Shown here: positions 17,362 to 25,617 of the stretch, in pieces | How the letters are laid out: each line of letters begins with the position of its first letter | Numbering within the stretch: position 1 is the stretch's first letter | DNA from: an uncultured Demequina sp. | Lineage (GTDB): Bacteria > Actinomycetota > Actinomycetes > Actinomycetales > Demequinaceae | Assembly: GCF_913055775.1 (NCBI RefSeq) | Contig: NZ_CAJXJX010000013.1 | Location: 1 to 33,554, forward strand | Reading direction: 5' to 3' | DNA: 33,554 nucleotides | Made by a program: the position numbers and the translations under genes | Notes under the pieces: generated by a model | The model's input: only the letters and a program-made list of their open reading frames with translations | Databases searched by the model: none | Told to the model about the DNA's origin: nothing

Positions 17362-18289
17362 GCCGTCGGGGGGTGAGCCGGACGGCAGGCAACGGGGGAG
17401 CGGGGATCCTCACCGCGTTCGCCTCCGGCACCGTCCCGAAGCGGGCGTCGTGCGCCTCCCAGGCCTCCCGCGCATCGGCGATCTCCTGGTGACTGCGGCC
17501 CACGAAGTTCCACCACATGAGTAGGTCATCCGGAAAGGGCTCGCCGCCCAGGAGGAAGACGCGGGCGTCGGAGGGTGCACGGAGGGTCACGGACCTGCGG
17601 TCCGTGCCGAGGTACAGGATCGCGCTGTCGCGAGGTGCACCCAGGGCGCCGCCGTCGGTGTCCAGCACCTCGACGTCACCGGTCACCTGCAGGACCCCGT
17701 GCTCCCAGTGCGGCTCGAGCGGCACCGGCACGGTGGCGCCCGCGGGCAGGTCGATCTGCACGCCCACGAGCGGCGTGTGCACGGTCGCGGGTGACCGCAC
17801 GCCCGCGAGCTCGCCCATCACCACGGTGGCGCGGGCGCCTCCGCCCAGGTCGACCTCGGGCAGCGAGGCGTGGGTCTCGAATGCGGCATCCCCGTCCCGG
17901 GTCTCCTCGGGCAGCGCGACCCAGAACTGGATGGCGTCGAGCATCGTCTGGGGCGTCACCGAGTGCTCGGTGTGGGCGATGCCGTGTCCGGCGGTCATGA
18001 GGTTGAGCGCTCCGGGCCGCAGCACCACGTGCGAGCCGAGCGAGTCGCGGTGGCGCGCCTCACCGGTGAGCGGCCAGGTGACTGTCTGGAGCCCGGTGTG
18101 CGGGTGGGCGTCGACGGTCATCGTGGTGACCTGCGGGCCGAACCGGTCCACGAAGCACCAGGCGCCGATCGTGGGCAGCGCGCGCTGCGGAAGCGCGCGG
18201 CGCACTGTCATCGCGCGCAGTCCGCCCAGGGGAACGTCGCGGGCCTCGAGCATGATCGCGCGCGGACCCGGACGCTCGTGCATGGTCAC
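17351..18289 (-). CDS. Pirin family protein (bicupin)
   Basis: 312 aa. Metal-site residues are intact: HPHTGLQTVTW near 60-70, HRDSLGSH near 80 and GHGIAHTEHS near 105, giving the three His and one Glu of pirins. Bacterial pirins such as YhhW degrade quercetin or act as redox-linked partners; the real substrate is often unknown. Start choice: GTG at 18289 overlaps the GNAT stop by 4 bp and has GAGGA upstream, matching the overlaps of the other genes in the operon; the ATG at 18283 two codons later is the alternative. Last gene of a five-gene operon with a flavin monooxygenase, which supports a role in oxidation or detoxification of aromatic or electrophilic compounds. Confidence 0.9.
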   Translation of the reverse strand: MTMHERPGPRAIMLEARDVPLGGLRAMTVRRALPQRALPTIGAWCFVDRFGPQVTTMTVDAHPHTGLQTVTWPLTGEARHRDSLGSHVVLRPGALNLMTAGHGIAHTEHSVTPQTMLDAIQFWVALPEETRDGDAAFETHASLPEVDLGGGARATVVMGELAGVRSPATVHTPLVGVQIDLPAGATVPVPLEPHWEHGVLQVTGDVEVLDTDGGALGAPRDSAILYLGTDRRSVTLRAPSDARVFLLGGEPFPDDLLMWWNFVGRSHQEIADAREAWEAHDARFGTVPEANAVRIPAPPLPAVRLTPRRRRL

Positions 18290-18573
18290 TGACCGACGAT
18301 CCTCAGCCCGGGAGTGTCGTGGCGGTCGACGTAGCGCGCGACCGCCGGGCACAGTGGAGCGACGGCGAGTTCCTGGCGGACGGCGTCCTCGAGAGCTGCC
18401 TCGATCAGCGGCTTCGACAGGCCGCGACCCCGGAAGTCCTCGAGGACCTCGGTGTGGGTCATGACGAGGATCCCGTCGCCCGAACGCGTGTCGATCCAGC
18501 CCACGAGCGTGCCGTCGACTCGCAGTTCGTAGCGCGCGGCGTCCGCGTTCCAGGTGGTCTCCGTCACGGTCAT
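18286..18573 (-). CDS. Small GNAT-fold N-acetyltransferase (YjdJ-like)
   Basis: 95 aa, matching the short acetyltransferase subfamily of about 90-110 residues. The CoA-binding motif is RGRGLSKPLIEAAL near residues 48-61, and the closing segment APLCPAVARYVDRH near 77-90 is the subfamily signature (usually CPFVxxYI..H). The protein or small-molecule substrate is unknown. Its ATG overlaps the stop of the FMN reductase (ATGA) and its stop overlaps the pirin GTG, so it is translationally coupled on both sides. Confidence 0.88.
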   Translation of the reverse strand: MTVTETTWNADAARYELRVDGTLVGWIDTRSGDGILVMTHTEVLEDFRGRGLSKPLIEAALEDAVRQELAVAPLCPAVARYVDRHDTPGLRIVGQ

Positions 18574-19277
18574 CCCTCGGTCAGGTCGAAGGGCTCGCGG
18601 CGGCCGTCCCGCAGCGAGCCACCGGTCGCGAGCCGCATCATGTCGGAGTCGAGGTCGATGCCCAGTTCGGTCCCGCCGGCGGAGCCGAAGGTGTGCTGGT
18701 AGCGCGACCACGAGTCGTCGCGAACCTTCCGGGCAAAGCCGGACTCGACGAGGATCGCCAGCTCGGTCGCCGCGCGATCGATGCGGGTGCCGAGCGCCTT
18801 GTCGGTCCAATCCTCGGTGGAGGCGAACAGCCCGGTGGGCACCGGCAGCGCGCGAAGATAAGCAAAGAGTGCGCGCATCTCCTCGTCGACCACCAGCGCG
18901 TGTCGGGCGGTACCCGCGGTCGCGGCGAGAATCACGGGCTTGCCAATGAGCAGGTCGTTGTCGAGCACCTGGAAGAAGCTCGAGAAGAGGCCCGAGGCCC
19001 CAGCCTTGTAGACCGGCGCGGCGGCGATGATGCCGTCTGCGGCCTGGAGTGCCTCGATGGCCCTCGTGAACTTGGGGCCCATCAGCTGGCTCGAGAGCGC
19101 CTGCGGGAGCTCGGGCAGGAGCTCGCGCAGGTCGATGGTGGTGGCGGTGACCGTGTGGCCGCGGTCCTCGAGGATCGCGACCGCGCGCTGCGTGGCGCGA
19201 TCCGCGAGCAGGCGCGTCGACGACGGGTCGGAGACGCCCGCGCTGACGGTGACGAGGCGGTAGTTCTGAGTGGTCAT
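18570..19277 (-). CDS. LLM-partner NADPH-dependent FMN reductase (CE1759-like)
   Basis: 235-aa flavodoxin-fold reductase that should supply reduced FMN to the luciferase-like monooxygenase of the same operon. RLVTVSAGVSDPSSTRLLAD at the N-terminus forms the phosphate-binding loop, and AAPVYKAGASGLFSSFFQVLD near 95-115 the flavin-contacting loop. A family of actinobacterial FMN reductases named after Corynebacterium CE1759 is known to sit beside CE1758-type monooxygenases, and this pair matches that arrangement. ATG at 19277 overlaps the MarR stop by 4 bp with GGAGGAG just upstream. The C-terminal 40 residues (RYQHTFGSAGGTELGIDLDSDMMRL) extend beyond the core fold. Confidence 0.88.
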   Translation of the reverse strand: MTTQNYRLVTVSAGVSDPSSTRLLADRATQRAVAILEDRGHTVTATTIDLRELLPELPQALSSQLMGPKFTRAIEALQAADGIIAAAPVYKAGASGLFSSFFQVLDNDLLIGKPVILAATAGTARHALVVDEEMRALFAYLRALPVPTGLFASTEDWTDKALGTRIDRAATELAILVESGFARKVRDDSWSRYQHTFGSAGGTELGIDLDSDMMRLATGGSLRDGRREPFDLTEG

Positions 19278-19738
19278 GACTCCTCCGGAGCGAGCTTGCG
19301 AGAGAGTGTCTCGAGGAGCACGAGCTCCTGGTCGGTCAGTGCGGCGGTCATCGCGGTCGCGACCTCGCGGCCGTGCGCGCGGCCGATGCTGCGCTGCATC
19401 TCGCGTCCCGCGTCGGTGAGCGAGATGTGAGCCGCGCGTGCATCGTCCGGATCCGCGCATCGGCCCAGCAGACCGCGCTCGACGAGGCGATCCACCAGGC
19501 GCGACAGCGCGGGCTGACTCAGCAGCACGTGCTTGCCGAGCTCGCCGATCCGCTGCGGACCGTCGCACTTGGACAGCGTGTACAGGACGTCGTACTCGCG
19601 CATCGACAGGCCGTGCCACACGTCCTGCGCCGCGAAGCGGCGCATGAGCGCCGCGTGCGCGGCCATCGTCGCCTCCCACGCGTGATTGGCGAGGACGGTG
19701 CGGGACCTGACCCGCGCATCGGCTTCCGTAGTGGTCAT
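19274..19738 (-). CDS. MarR family transcriptional regulator
   Basis: 154-aa winged-helix repressor. The recognition helix region GKHVLLSQPALSRLVDRLVERGLLGR near residues 67-92 and the wing CADPDDARAAHISLTDAGR near 95-113 are classical MarR. Members sense phenolics, quinones, peroxides or antibiotics. It lies inside the operon it probably controls, 7 bp after the monooxygenase stop and overlapping the FMN-reductase start, which is less common than a divergent placement. The palindrome over the operon promoter is its likely operator. No Cys near the N-terminus was seen that would mark it as an OhrR-type peroxide sensor. Confidence 0.92.
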   Translation of the reverse strand: MTTTEADARVRSRTVLANHAWEATMAAHAALMRRFAAQDVWHGLSMREYDVLYTLSKCDGPQRIGELGKHVLLSQPALSRLVDRLVERGLLGRCADPDDARAAHISLTDAGREMQRSIGRAHGREVATAMTAALTDQELVLLETLSRKLAPEES

Positions 19739-19745
19739 GGCCGTG

Positions 19746-20930
19746 TCACATGCTCGGGTACGCCGCGACGGACTGCTCGGAGTCCTGGTACGGCGAGCCG
19801 CCGGTGACGTTGTCGCCGCGGTTGGCGTTGGGGCGGGGCTGGCGCGGCTCCTCGTCGCCGTACTTGGCCGTCACCCGGGCGGCGTGCGTGGGGGCCTCTG
19901 CCGTGCCGGGCTCGCGCTTGGCGTCGAGCTCCTTGCGCAGGACCGGGACCACCTCGCCGCCCAGCAAGTCGAGCTGCTCCAGGACGGTCTTCAGCGGCAG
20001 ACCCGCGTGATCGACCAGGAACAGCTGGCGCTGGTAGTCGCCGAACGCGTCGCGGAAGGTCAGCGTCTTGTCGATGACCTCCTGCGGGCTGCCCACGGAC
20101 AGCGGCGTCATCTCCTCGAAGTCCTCCATCTTGGGACCGTTGCCGTACACCGGTGCCTCGTTGAAGTAGGGGCGGAACTGGTCGTGCGCGTCCTGGCTGT
20201 TCTTCGCGATGAAGGCCTGGCCGCCCAGGCCCACGATGGCCTCCTTCTGGGTGCCGTGGCCGTGCGCCTCGAATCGGCGGCGGTAGAAGTCGATGAGGCG
20301 CTGGTAGTGCTCCTTGGGCCAGAAGATGTTGTTCGCGAAGTAGCCGTTGCCGTAGTACGCCGCCTGCTCGGCGATCTCGGGGGTGCGGATCGAGCCGTGC
20401 CACACGAACGGCGGGACGTCGTCCAGCGGGCGGGGCGTGGACGTGAAGCCCTGGAGCGGACCACGGAAGTTGCCCTCCCAGTCCACGACGTCCTCGCGCC
20501 ACAGGCGGTGCAGCAGGTTGTAGTTCTCGAGCGCAAGCGGCAGGCCCTGGCGGATGTCCTGGCCGAACCACGGGTAGACCGGCGCGGTGTTGCCGCGACC
20601 CAGCATGAGGTCCATGCGGCCCTTCGACAGGTGCTGGAGCATCGCGTACTCCTCGGCGATGCGCACCGGGTCGTTGGTGGTGATCAGCGTGGTGCTCGTC
20701 GTGAGGATGAGCCGCTCGGTGAGGGCCGCAATGTGGGCGAGCAGCGTCGTGGGGGAACTGGAGAAGAACGGCGGGTTGTGGTGCTCGCCGATCGCGAAGA
20801 CGTCGAGACCCACCTCCTCCGCGTGGACGGCGATGCGGGTGACCGCATCGATGCGCTCCGCCTCGGACGGCGTGTAGCCGGTGACGGGGTCGCGGGTGAT
20901 GTCCGAGACGGACATGATGCCGAACTGCAT
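19746..20930 (-). CDS. Luciferase-like flavin-dependent monooxygenase (CE1758-like)
   Basis: 394-aa TIM-barrel monooxygenase using FMNH2 from a separate reductase. MQFGIMSVSDITRDPVTG starts the protein, followed by FAIGEHHNPPF near 48, LTTSTTLITTNDPVRIAEEYAML near 78-100, and MLGRGN near 111, all typical of bacterial luciferase-like oxidoreductases; the opening segment fits the CE1758 subfamily. ATG at 20930 has AGGAG 7 nt upstream, so the longer tracked start at 20993, which would sit inside the promoter, is rejected. First gene of the operon. Substrate unknown. Confidence 0.92.
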   Translation of the reverse strand: MQFGIMSVSDITRDPVTGYTPSEAERIDAVTRIAVHAEEVGLDVFAIGEHHNPPFFSSSPTTLLAHIAALTERLILTTSTTLITTNDPVRIAEEYAMLQHLSKGRMDLMLGRGNTAPVYPWFGQDIRQGLPLALENYNLLHRLWREDVVDWEGNFRGPLQGFTSTPRPLDDVPPFVWHGSIRTPEIAEQAAYYGNGYFANNIFWPKEHYQRLIDFYRRRFEAHGHGTQKEAIVGLGGQAFIAKNSQDAHDQFRPYFNEAPVYGNGPKMEDFEEMTPLSVGSPQEVIDKTLTFRDAFGDYQRQLFLVDHAGLPLKTVLEQLDLLGGEVVPVLRKELDAKREPGTAEAPTHAARVTAKYGDEEPRQPRPNANRGDNVTGGSPYQDSEQSVAAYPSM

Positions 20931-20976
20931 GGGGGTGCTCCTTGATGGGCGGGTCGTCTGGCGTGGCCTGGCGACA

Positions 20977-20997
20977 ATTATATGCGTTTGCATCTAA
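20977..20997 (-). promoter_or_regulatory. TATAAT promoter overlapped by a MarR-like palindrome
   Basis: On the minus strand TTAGATGC-AAAC-GCATATAA (20978-20997) is a palindrome with 7 of 8 arm positions paired. Its last bases form a consensus TATAAT -10 (20977-20982), the best in the window. The start point would be about 40 nt before the monooxygenase ATG. Binding here would block RNA polymerase, so autoregulation by the operon MarR is the natural reading. Confidence 0.7.
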
Positions 20998-21075
20998 TAA
21001 CGCGAGCGGCCTGGATTCATTCCCGCAACTCACTCACGACTGTCAACGTCGCTGACTCCGCGAGCACCCGGCCGC

Positions 21076-21147
21076 GCCTCAAACGAGGCAACCCAGGATC
21101 ACGGGTCTCGGGCTCACAGCCTCACGAGGCAACTCAGGATCACGGGT
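21076..21147. repeat. Two-copy intergenic repeat, each led by a GCCTC/GAGGC hairpin
   Basis: ACGAGGCAACCCAGGATCACGGGT (21083-21106) and its copy at 21124-21147 match at 23 of 24 bases with a 41-bp period. Each begins inside a small hairpin: GCCTC-AAAC-GAGGC at 21076-21089 and GCCTC-AC-GAGGC at 21119-21130. The element fills the gap after the fructosamine-kinase-family gene. No coding potential is seen in the 155-bp gap. Confidence 0.75.
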
Positions 21148-21155
21148 GCGGCAGG

Positions 21156-21935
21156 TCAGGACGCGTCCTGGCCCTCGGCCATCGCCAAGGTCGCTCGCGC
21201 CGCGCGCGCAAGCTCGACACCATAGGCGCGCCCATGGCCTGCGGCGTGGACCGCGAGCGGGTGCAGTTGGTGCACCGGCAGCCGAGCTCGCCAGCCGTCG
21301 CGAAGCTCCCCGACCTCCCGGTAGCCCTCGATGATCTGGTCCAGGTGCGGTGCCCCGAACAGGGCCAGCATGGCCAGGTCCGTCTCGGGATGTCCACCGT
21401 GTGCCGCGGGGTCGATGACGATCGCACCGTGGGCGTCGAACAGCAGATTCCCGGCCCACAGGTCCCCGTGGATGCGCGCGGGAGCCGCGCCGTCATCGAA
21501 GGCTCCGTCGACGATTGCCGCGCATGCGTCGAGGACGGTCGCCGCCTCGCTTGCGGTGAGGTGACCTGCCTGGCGAGCAGGCTCGAGGAACGGCTCCACT
21601 CGGGCCCCGGCGTAGAACTGTCCCCACGAGTCCGCAGTCGAGCGCGGCATCTCTCGGCGTCCGATGAACAGCGGCCCGTCCCAGCCTGCGGGCGGAGCGC
21701 CGAAAGCCTCGGCGCCTGCGACATGTGTCCTCGCGAGGTCGCCGCCGAAGGTGCGTGCAGCGCGGGACGTCGGCGCCGTGGTGACGATGCGGTCGAGCGT
21801 GATCGACGCCGAGGTGACGCGGCGCACGCCGACGGCGCGGGCGCCTCCTGCCTCCGCGAGCCAGCGCAGCCCAGCCGCCTCGGCCTCGAAGAATCCGGGT
21901 GGCGCGTCGTTCCTCGTTTTGGTGAACGGTTCCAT
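21156..21935 (-). CDS. Fructosamine kinase family protein
   Basis: 259-aa kinase of the fructosamine/ketosamine-3-kinase family, which phosphorylates sugars attached to amines and so helps remove glycation damage. The catalytic loop HGDLWAGNLLFD lies near residues 165-176, and the metal-binding Asp is in VIDPAAHGGHPETDLAML near 181. The N-terminal GFFEAEAAGLRWLAEAGG is typical. It is slightly shorter than the usual 285-300 aa, the N-terminal lobe being trimmed. The ATG at 21935 lacks a strong ribosome site and no clear -10 is seen. It stands alone between two operons on the same strand. Confidence 0.9.
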   Translation of the reverse strand: MEPFTKTRNDAPPGFFEAEAAGLRWLAEAGGARAVGVRRVTSASITLDRIVTTAPTSRAARTFGGDLARTHVAGAEAFGAPPAGWDGPLFIGRREMPRSTADSWGQFYAGARVEPFLEPARQAGHLTASEAATVLDACAAIVDGAFDDGAAPARIHGDLWAGNLLFDAHGAIVIDPAAHGGHPETDLAMLALFGAPHLDQIIEGYREVGELRDGWRARLPVHQLHPLAVHAAGHGRAYGVELARAARATLAMAEGQDAS

Positions 21936-22039
21936 GGAAGTCCAGGCTCTCGCGGATCTCGATGGACCGGGAACAGCCGTTCGTGCCCGTCACGTGCCTC
22001 GTCAGGGCTGATCGGCCGGCTACTGAGTACGTGGCTTGC

Positions 22040-23290
22040 CTAGTTCTCGGTGGGGAGCGGGGGCGAGGCGGGGGCTCGGTGCGGGATTCTGCGCGGGGCC
22101 ATCACGCCCGCGAGCAGCACCACCACGAGGCCCATGAGCGGCATGATCATCAGTCCGGCGCGCAGGCTCCACGTGTCGGCGATCGCGCCCACCACCGGTG
22201 GGGAGATGAGGAACGCGAGGCGCAGTGTCCACCCCACCACGGTCAGTCCGGTTCCGGACTTGAGGCCGCGCATCTCGTCGGCCGCGTGGAACGCGCCCGG
22301 GATCAGCGTTGCGATGCCGACGCCCGCGGCGGCGAAGCCCGCGATCGTTCCCCACACGCTGGGGAAGGCCAGTGCGAGGCCCATGCCCACGAACACCAGG
22401 GCACCGCCCGCGCGCGCCACCGCGCGCTGGCCGAACCGGTCCACCATCCGGTCGCCGGTGATGCGCCCGATGAACTGGAATCCCTGCAGGGCGATGAAGC
22501 CGAACGCGGCAACGGATGCGGCGGCACCCAACTCGTCGCGCAGGTACGAGGCCGCCCAGGTCGACGCGGCGTCCTCCGCCCACGCGCCGGCGATCGCGAT
22601 CATCGACAGCGCCAGCAGGAGGCCCCACATGCGGCCGGGGATGCGGCGCGGGCGGTGGCCGTGCGGCATCCCCGCCTCGTCCTCGCCGGACTCGATCACT
22701 GACTGCGGCTCGGGCCCCCGGAGCAGCATGGGGTAGCTGACCACGTTCAACGCGACCACGACGACCGCCATGATGACGAAGTGCCAGGTCACGGGAAGGC
22801 CGAGGCCCGTCGCGGCCGCGCCCATCAGACCGCCGATCACGGCGCCGATCGACCACATGGCGTGGAACGCGTTGTTGATCGAGCGCTTGTAGAGCCGTTG
22901 CACCCGCAGGCCGTGGGAGTTCTGGGCGACGTCGACCCAGGCGTCGGTGGCGCCGACGAAGAACAGCGCCGCGCCGAACACCCACACCGACGGCGCGAAG
23001 CCCGCGACCAGCATCGCGACGGTGCAGCCGAGCATGCCGAGCACGGCGACGCGCGACGATCGGAAGCGCCGGATCATCGCGCCGGCGAGGAGCCCCAGGC
23101 CCAGCGAGCCGATGGGCCACATCGCCATCGCGATGCCGAGAGTGCCGTACGAAATCTCGAGGCCGTCGCGCAGCTCGGGCAGTCGCGGCGCGAGGTTGCC
23201 CAGCAGGATGCCGTTGGTCATGAAGACCAGGGACACTCCCAGGCGCGCCCGGCGAAGCTCGGGCGCCACGGTGGGGCGGGCGGCGGTCAT
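22040..23290 (-). CDS. MFS transporter (sugar-permease-like), coupled to a GH3 glycosidase
   Basis: 416 aa with about 12 hydrophobic helices. FMTNGILLGNLAPRLPELRD near residue 25 and MLRGPEPQSVIESGEDEAG in the central loop resemble the fucose-permease/YbjJ-like branch of the major facilitator family. Its ATG overlaps the stop of the glycosidase gene by 4 bp, so the two are co-translated. The likely pairing is import of a glycoside or oligosaccharide followed by cytoplasmic hydrolysis, though export is not excluded. Helices at the C-terminus are complete. Confidence 0.88.
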   Translation of the reverse strand: MTAARPTVAPELRRARLGVSLVFMTNGILLGNLAPRLPELRDGLEISYGTLGIAMAMWPIGSLGLGLLAGAMIRRFRSSRVAVLGMLGCTVAMLVAGFAPSVWVFGAALFFVGATDAWVDVAQNSHGLRVQRLYKRSINNAFHAMWSIGAVIGGLMGAAATGLGLPVTWHFVIMAVVVVALNVVSYPMLLRGPEPQSVIESGEDEAGMPHGHRPRRIPGRMWGLLLALSMIAIAGAWAEDAASTWAASYLRDELGAAASVAAFGFIALQGFQFIGRITGDRMVDRFGQRAVARAGGALVFVGMGLALAFPSVWGTIAGFAAAGVGIATLIPGAFHAADEMRGLKSGTGLTVVGWTLRLAFLISPPVVGAIADTWSLRAGLMIMPLMGLVVVLLAGVMAPRRIPHRAPASPPLPTEN

Positions 23291-25539
23291 TCACCCTCGC
23301 CAATGCGGAAGCGAGTGGTGAGCAGGTCCTCGACCCGCGAGCTCGGCCCCACCAGCAACGTGAAGTCGCCCGGCTCGATCACGCGCTCGCCGGCGGCATT
23401 GACGATGCTGCACGCCGCCAGGTGCACGGCGACCTCGACCTCGCGCGATTGTCCGGGCTCGAGCGTGACCTGTCGGTGGCCCTTGAGCTCGCGATCGGCC
23501 CACGTGGCGGACGTGACCTCGTCGCGTACGTAGACCTGCACGGTCTCGAGAGCGGCGCGCTCGCCGGTGTTCGTCAGGGTGACCTGCGCGCGCACCACGG
23601 GCTCGTCGCCCGGGGGCAGCAGGCGCAGATCCCCGTACTCGACCGTGGTGTACGAGCGGCCCTCGCCGAAGACCCAGCGCGGACGCTGGGTCAGGTCCGC
23701 GTAGCGGGTGCCGTGCTGTGCGTCGATCTGGTTGTAGAAGACCGGCTGCTGGCCCGCGTGGCGCGGCCAGCTGAGCGGCAGGCGCCCGCTGGGCTCGATC
23801 GCGCCCAGCAGCAGCTCGGCGACCGCCTGGCCGCCGTGCATGCCGGGGTTGGCGGCCCAGATGACGGCCGATGCGCGCTCGGCCGAGGGAGGAAGGACGT
23901 GCGGCTTGGAGGCGAGGACGACGAGAATCACCGGGGTGCCGGTCTCGACGAGCGCGTCCAGGAGCACGACCTGGCCGCCCTGGAGCTCCAGCGTCGCGGT
24001 CGAGCGGCCCTCGCCGATCAGCTCGATGCGGTCGCCGAGCACGGCGACGGCGACGTCCGCGGCGCGCGCGGCCTCGACGGCCGCGTCCAGCTCGGCCTGA
24101 TCCACGGGAGCGGAGTGCGCCACGCGCGGACGCGGCTGGCCGTCGGCGAAGAACTCGCCGTCGGGGTCCGGGCCGGATTCGACGATGGACGCGCCGCGCT
24201 CATAGGTGACGGTCCAGCCCTCGGGGATCTGCTCGCGCAGGCCGTCGACGACGGTCAGGATCATGTCGCGCGGCTGGCCGTGCGCGAGCCAGTCCGCCTG
24301 GCCCGAGCTGCCCGCCCAGTCGCCCAGTTGGGTCTGGGCGTCGTGGGCGTTGGGTCCCACGACCGCGATGCTCCGTGCGGGTGCGTCGCCTCCCGTCCCC
24401 AGCGGCAGGAGTCCGTCGTTCTCGAGCAGCACCAGAGAGCGGCGCGACGCCTCGAGTCCGAGCTCGCGGTGCTCCGCGCGAGCGACGTCACGGTCGATGC
24501 GCTCGGCGTCCGGCATGCGCGGATCCTCGAACAGGCCCAGGTCGAACTTGAGCGTCAGGATGCGAGCGACCGCCTCGTCGATGCGCGCCTCCTCGAGCAA
24601 CCCCTGCGCGACCGCGTCCTGAGCGCCCTGGAAGAAGGCCGGAGTGGTCATGATCATGTCGTTGCCGGCGTTGACAGCGGCGGCGGCTGCCTGGGCGTAG
24701 TCCGGGAACATGCGCTGCTCGCGCACGAGGTTGCCGACGTTGTCCCAGTCGGTGATGAGCGTGCCCGTGTAGCCCCACTCGCCGCGCAGCACGTCGTTCA
24801 GCAGCCAGTCGTTCACGGTGATGGGCGTGCCGTCGATGGACTGGTAGCCCAGCATGAAGGTGCGGCAGCCCTCGCGCGCGACGCGCTCGAACGGCGGCAG
24901 GAACCACGATCGCAGCTTGCGGCGCGACACGTCCGCCTCGGAGGCGTCCCGACCGCCCTGGGTCTCGGAATACGCGGCGAAGTGCTTGGCGGTGGCGAGC
25001 ACAGCCGTCGGGTCGCCGAGCCCGTCACCCTGATAGCCGGCGACCATCGCGGAGGCGAGCTCGCCGATGAGGTGCGGGTCCTCGCCGAAGGTCTCGGAGA
25101 CGCGGCCCCAGCGCAGGTCCCGCGTGATGCACAGGACGGGGGAGAAGGTCCAGTGGATGCCGGTCGCGGAGGCCTCGACGGCCGTCGCGCGTGCGACGCG
25201 CTGCACGAGGTCGCGATCCCATGTCGCGGCGAGCCCCAGCTGGGTGGGGAAGATCTCGGCGCCGTCCCAGAACGAGTGGCCGTGAATGCAGTCCTCGCCG
25301 ATGAGCAGGGGGATCTGGAGCCGTGTGGCCTCGACGAGCTCTCGCGCCGCGATGACGTTCTCGGGTGAGGTGTGCAGGATCGAGCCGACGTGGAAGTTCT
25401 CGATGATCGCGCGCACGCCCGTCGGGGCGCTCAGCTGCATCATCTGTCCGACCTTCTCGGGGAGAGTCATGCGCGCGATGAGGTCCGCGACGCGGTCGGC
25501 GGTGCTGAGGCTCGTGTCGAGATAGGCGGCGGTGTCCAC
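23287..25539 (-). CDS. Glycoside hydrolase family 3 beta-glucosidase-like enzyme
   Basis: 750 aa, full-length GH3: TIM-barrel domain, alpha/beta sandwich and a C-terminal fibronectin-III-like domain (TLTNTGERAALETVQVYV near 690). AKHFAAY near 180 and the nucleophile Asp in LITDWDNVG near 262 are as expected; FGEDPHLIGELASAMVAGYQG near 150 is the substrate-loop signature. There is no signal peptide, so it acts inside the cell. GTG at 25539 with AAAGGA 8 nt upstream replaces the tracked start at 25677, which would run through the promoter. Beta-glucosidase or beta-xylosidase activity is likely. Controlled by the divergent TetR. Confidence 0.92.
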   Translation of the reverse strand: MDTAAYLDTSLSTADRVADLIARMTLPEKVGQMMQLSAPTGVRAIIENFHVGSILHTSPENVIAARELVEATRLQIPLLIGEDCIHGHSFWDGAEIFPTQLGLAATWDRDLVQRVARATAVEASATGIHWTFSPVLCITRDLRWGRVSETFGEDPHLIGELASAMVAGYQGDGLGDPTAVLATAKHFAAYSETQGGRDASEADVSRRKLRSWFLPPFERVAREGCRTFMLGYQSIDGTPITVNDWLLNDVLRGEWGYTGTLITDWDNVGNLVREQRMFPDYAQAAAAAVNAGNDMIMTTPAFFQGAQDAVAQGLLEEARIDEAVARILTLKFDLGLFEDPRMPDAERIDRDVARAEHRELGLEASRRSLVLLENDGLLPLGTGGDAPARSIAVVGPNAHDAQTQLGDWAGSSGQADWLAHGQPRDMILTVVDGLREQIPEGWTVTYERGASIVESGPDPDGEFFADGQPRPRVAHSAPVDQAELDAAVEAARAADVAVAVLGDRIELIGEGRSTATLELQGGQVVLLDALVETGTPVILVVLASKPHVLPPSAERASAVIWAANPGMHGGQAVAELLLGAIEPSGRLPLSWPRHAGQQPVFYNQIDAQHGTRYADLTQRPRWVFGEGRSYTTVEYGDLRLLPPGDEPVVRAQVTLTNTGERAALETVQVYVRDEVTSATWADRELKGHRQVTLEPGQSREVEVAVHLAACSIVNAAGERVIEPGDFTLLVGPSSRVEDLLTTRFRIGEGE

Positions 25540-25579
25540 TCGGGATCCTTTCGGGGTGGCGGCGCTCCGGGGCGCACCG

Positions 25580-25613
25580 ATCGTATCAACTTTCCTACCG
25601 CATGGTAAGTTGA
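25580..25613. promoter_or_regulatory. Divergent TetR operator and GH3 promoter
   Basis: TACC-GCAT-GGTA (25596-25607) is a perfect palindrome, with outer TCAACTT / AAGTTGA arms at 25586-25592 and 25607-25613. On the minus strand TTACCA (25603-25608) and TACGAT (25580-25585) form a -35/-10 pair with exactly 17 bp between them. The plus-strand -10 of tetR, TAAGTT at 25606-25611, lies in the same site. Binding would therefore repress both genes. Confidence 0.65.
25606..25611 (+). promoter_or_regulatory. -10 hexamer TAAGTT of the tetR gene (leaderless start)
   Basis: TAAGTT ends 6 nt before the ATG at 25618 and overlaps the operator palindrome. No Shine-Dalgarno is present. Confidence 0.5.
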
Positions 25614-25617
25614 ACGG

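Noticed and set aside
21983-22010. Third copy of the 21076 repeat near the fructosamine-kinase-family gene start
   Set aside because: Only ACGAGGCA and a degenerate GTGACGGGC match on the minus strand; the AACYCAGGATC core is missing.
23422-25368. 648-aa plus-strand ORF opposite the GH3 gene
   Set aside because: Antisense frame of a clear GH3 enzyme; no recognisable motifs, composition typical of GC-rich shadows.
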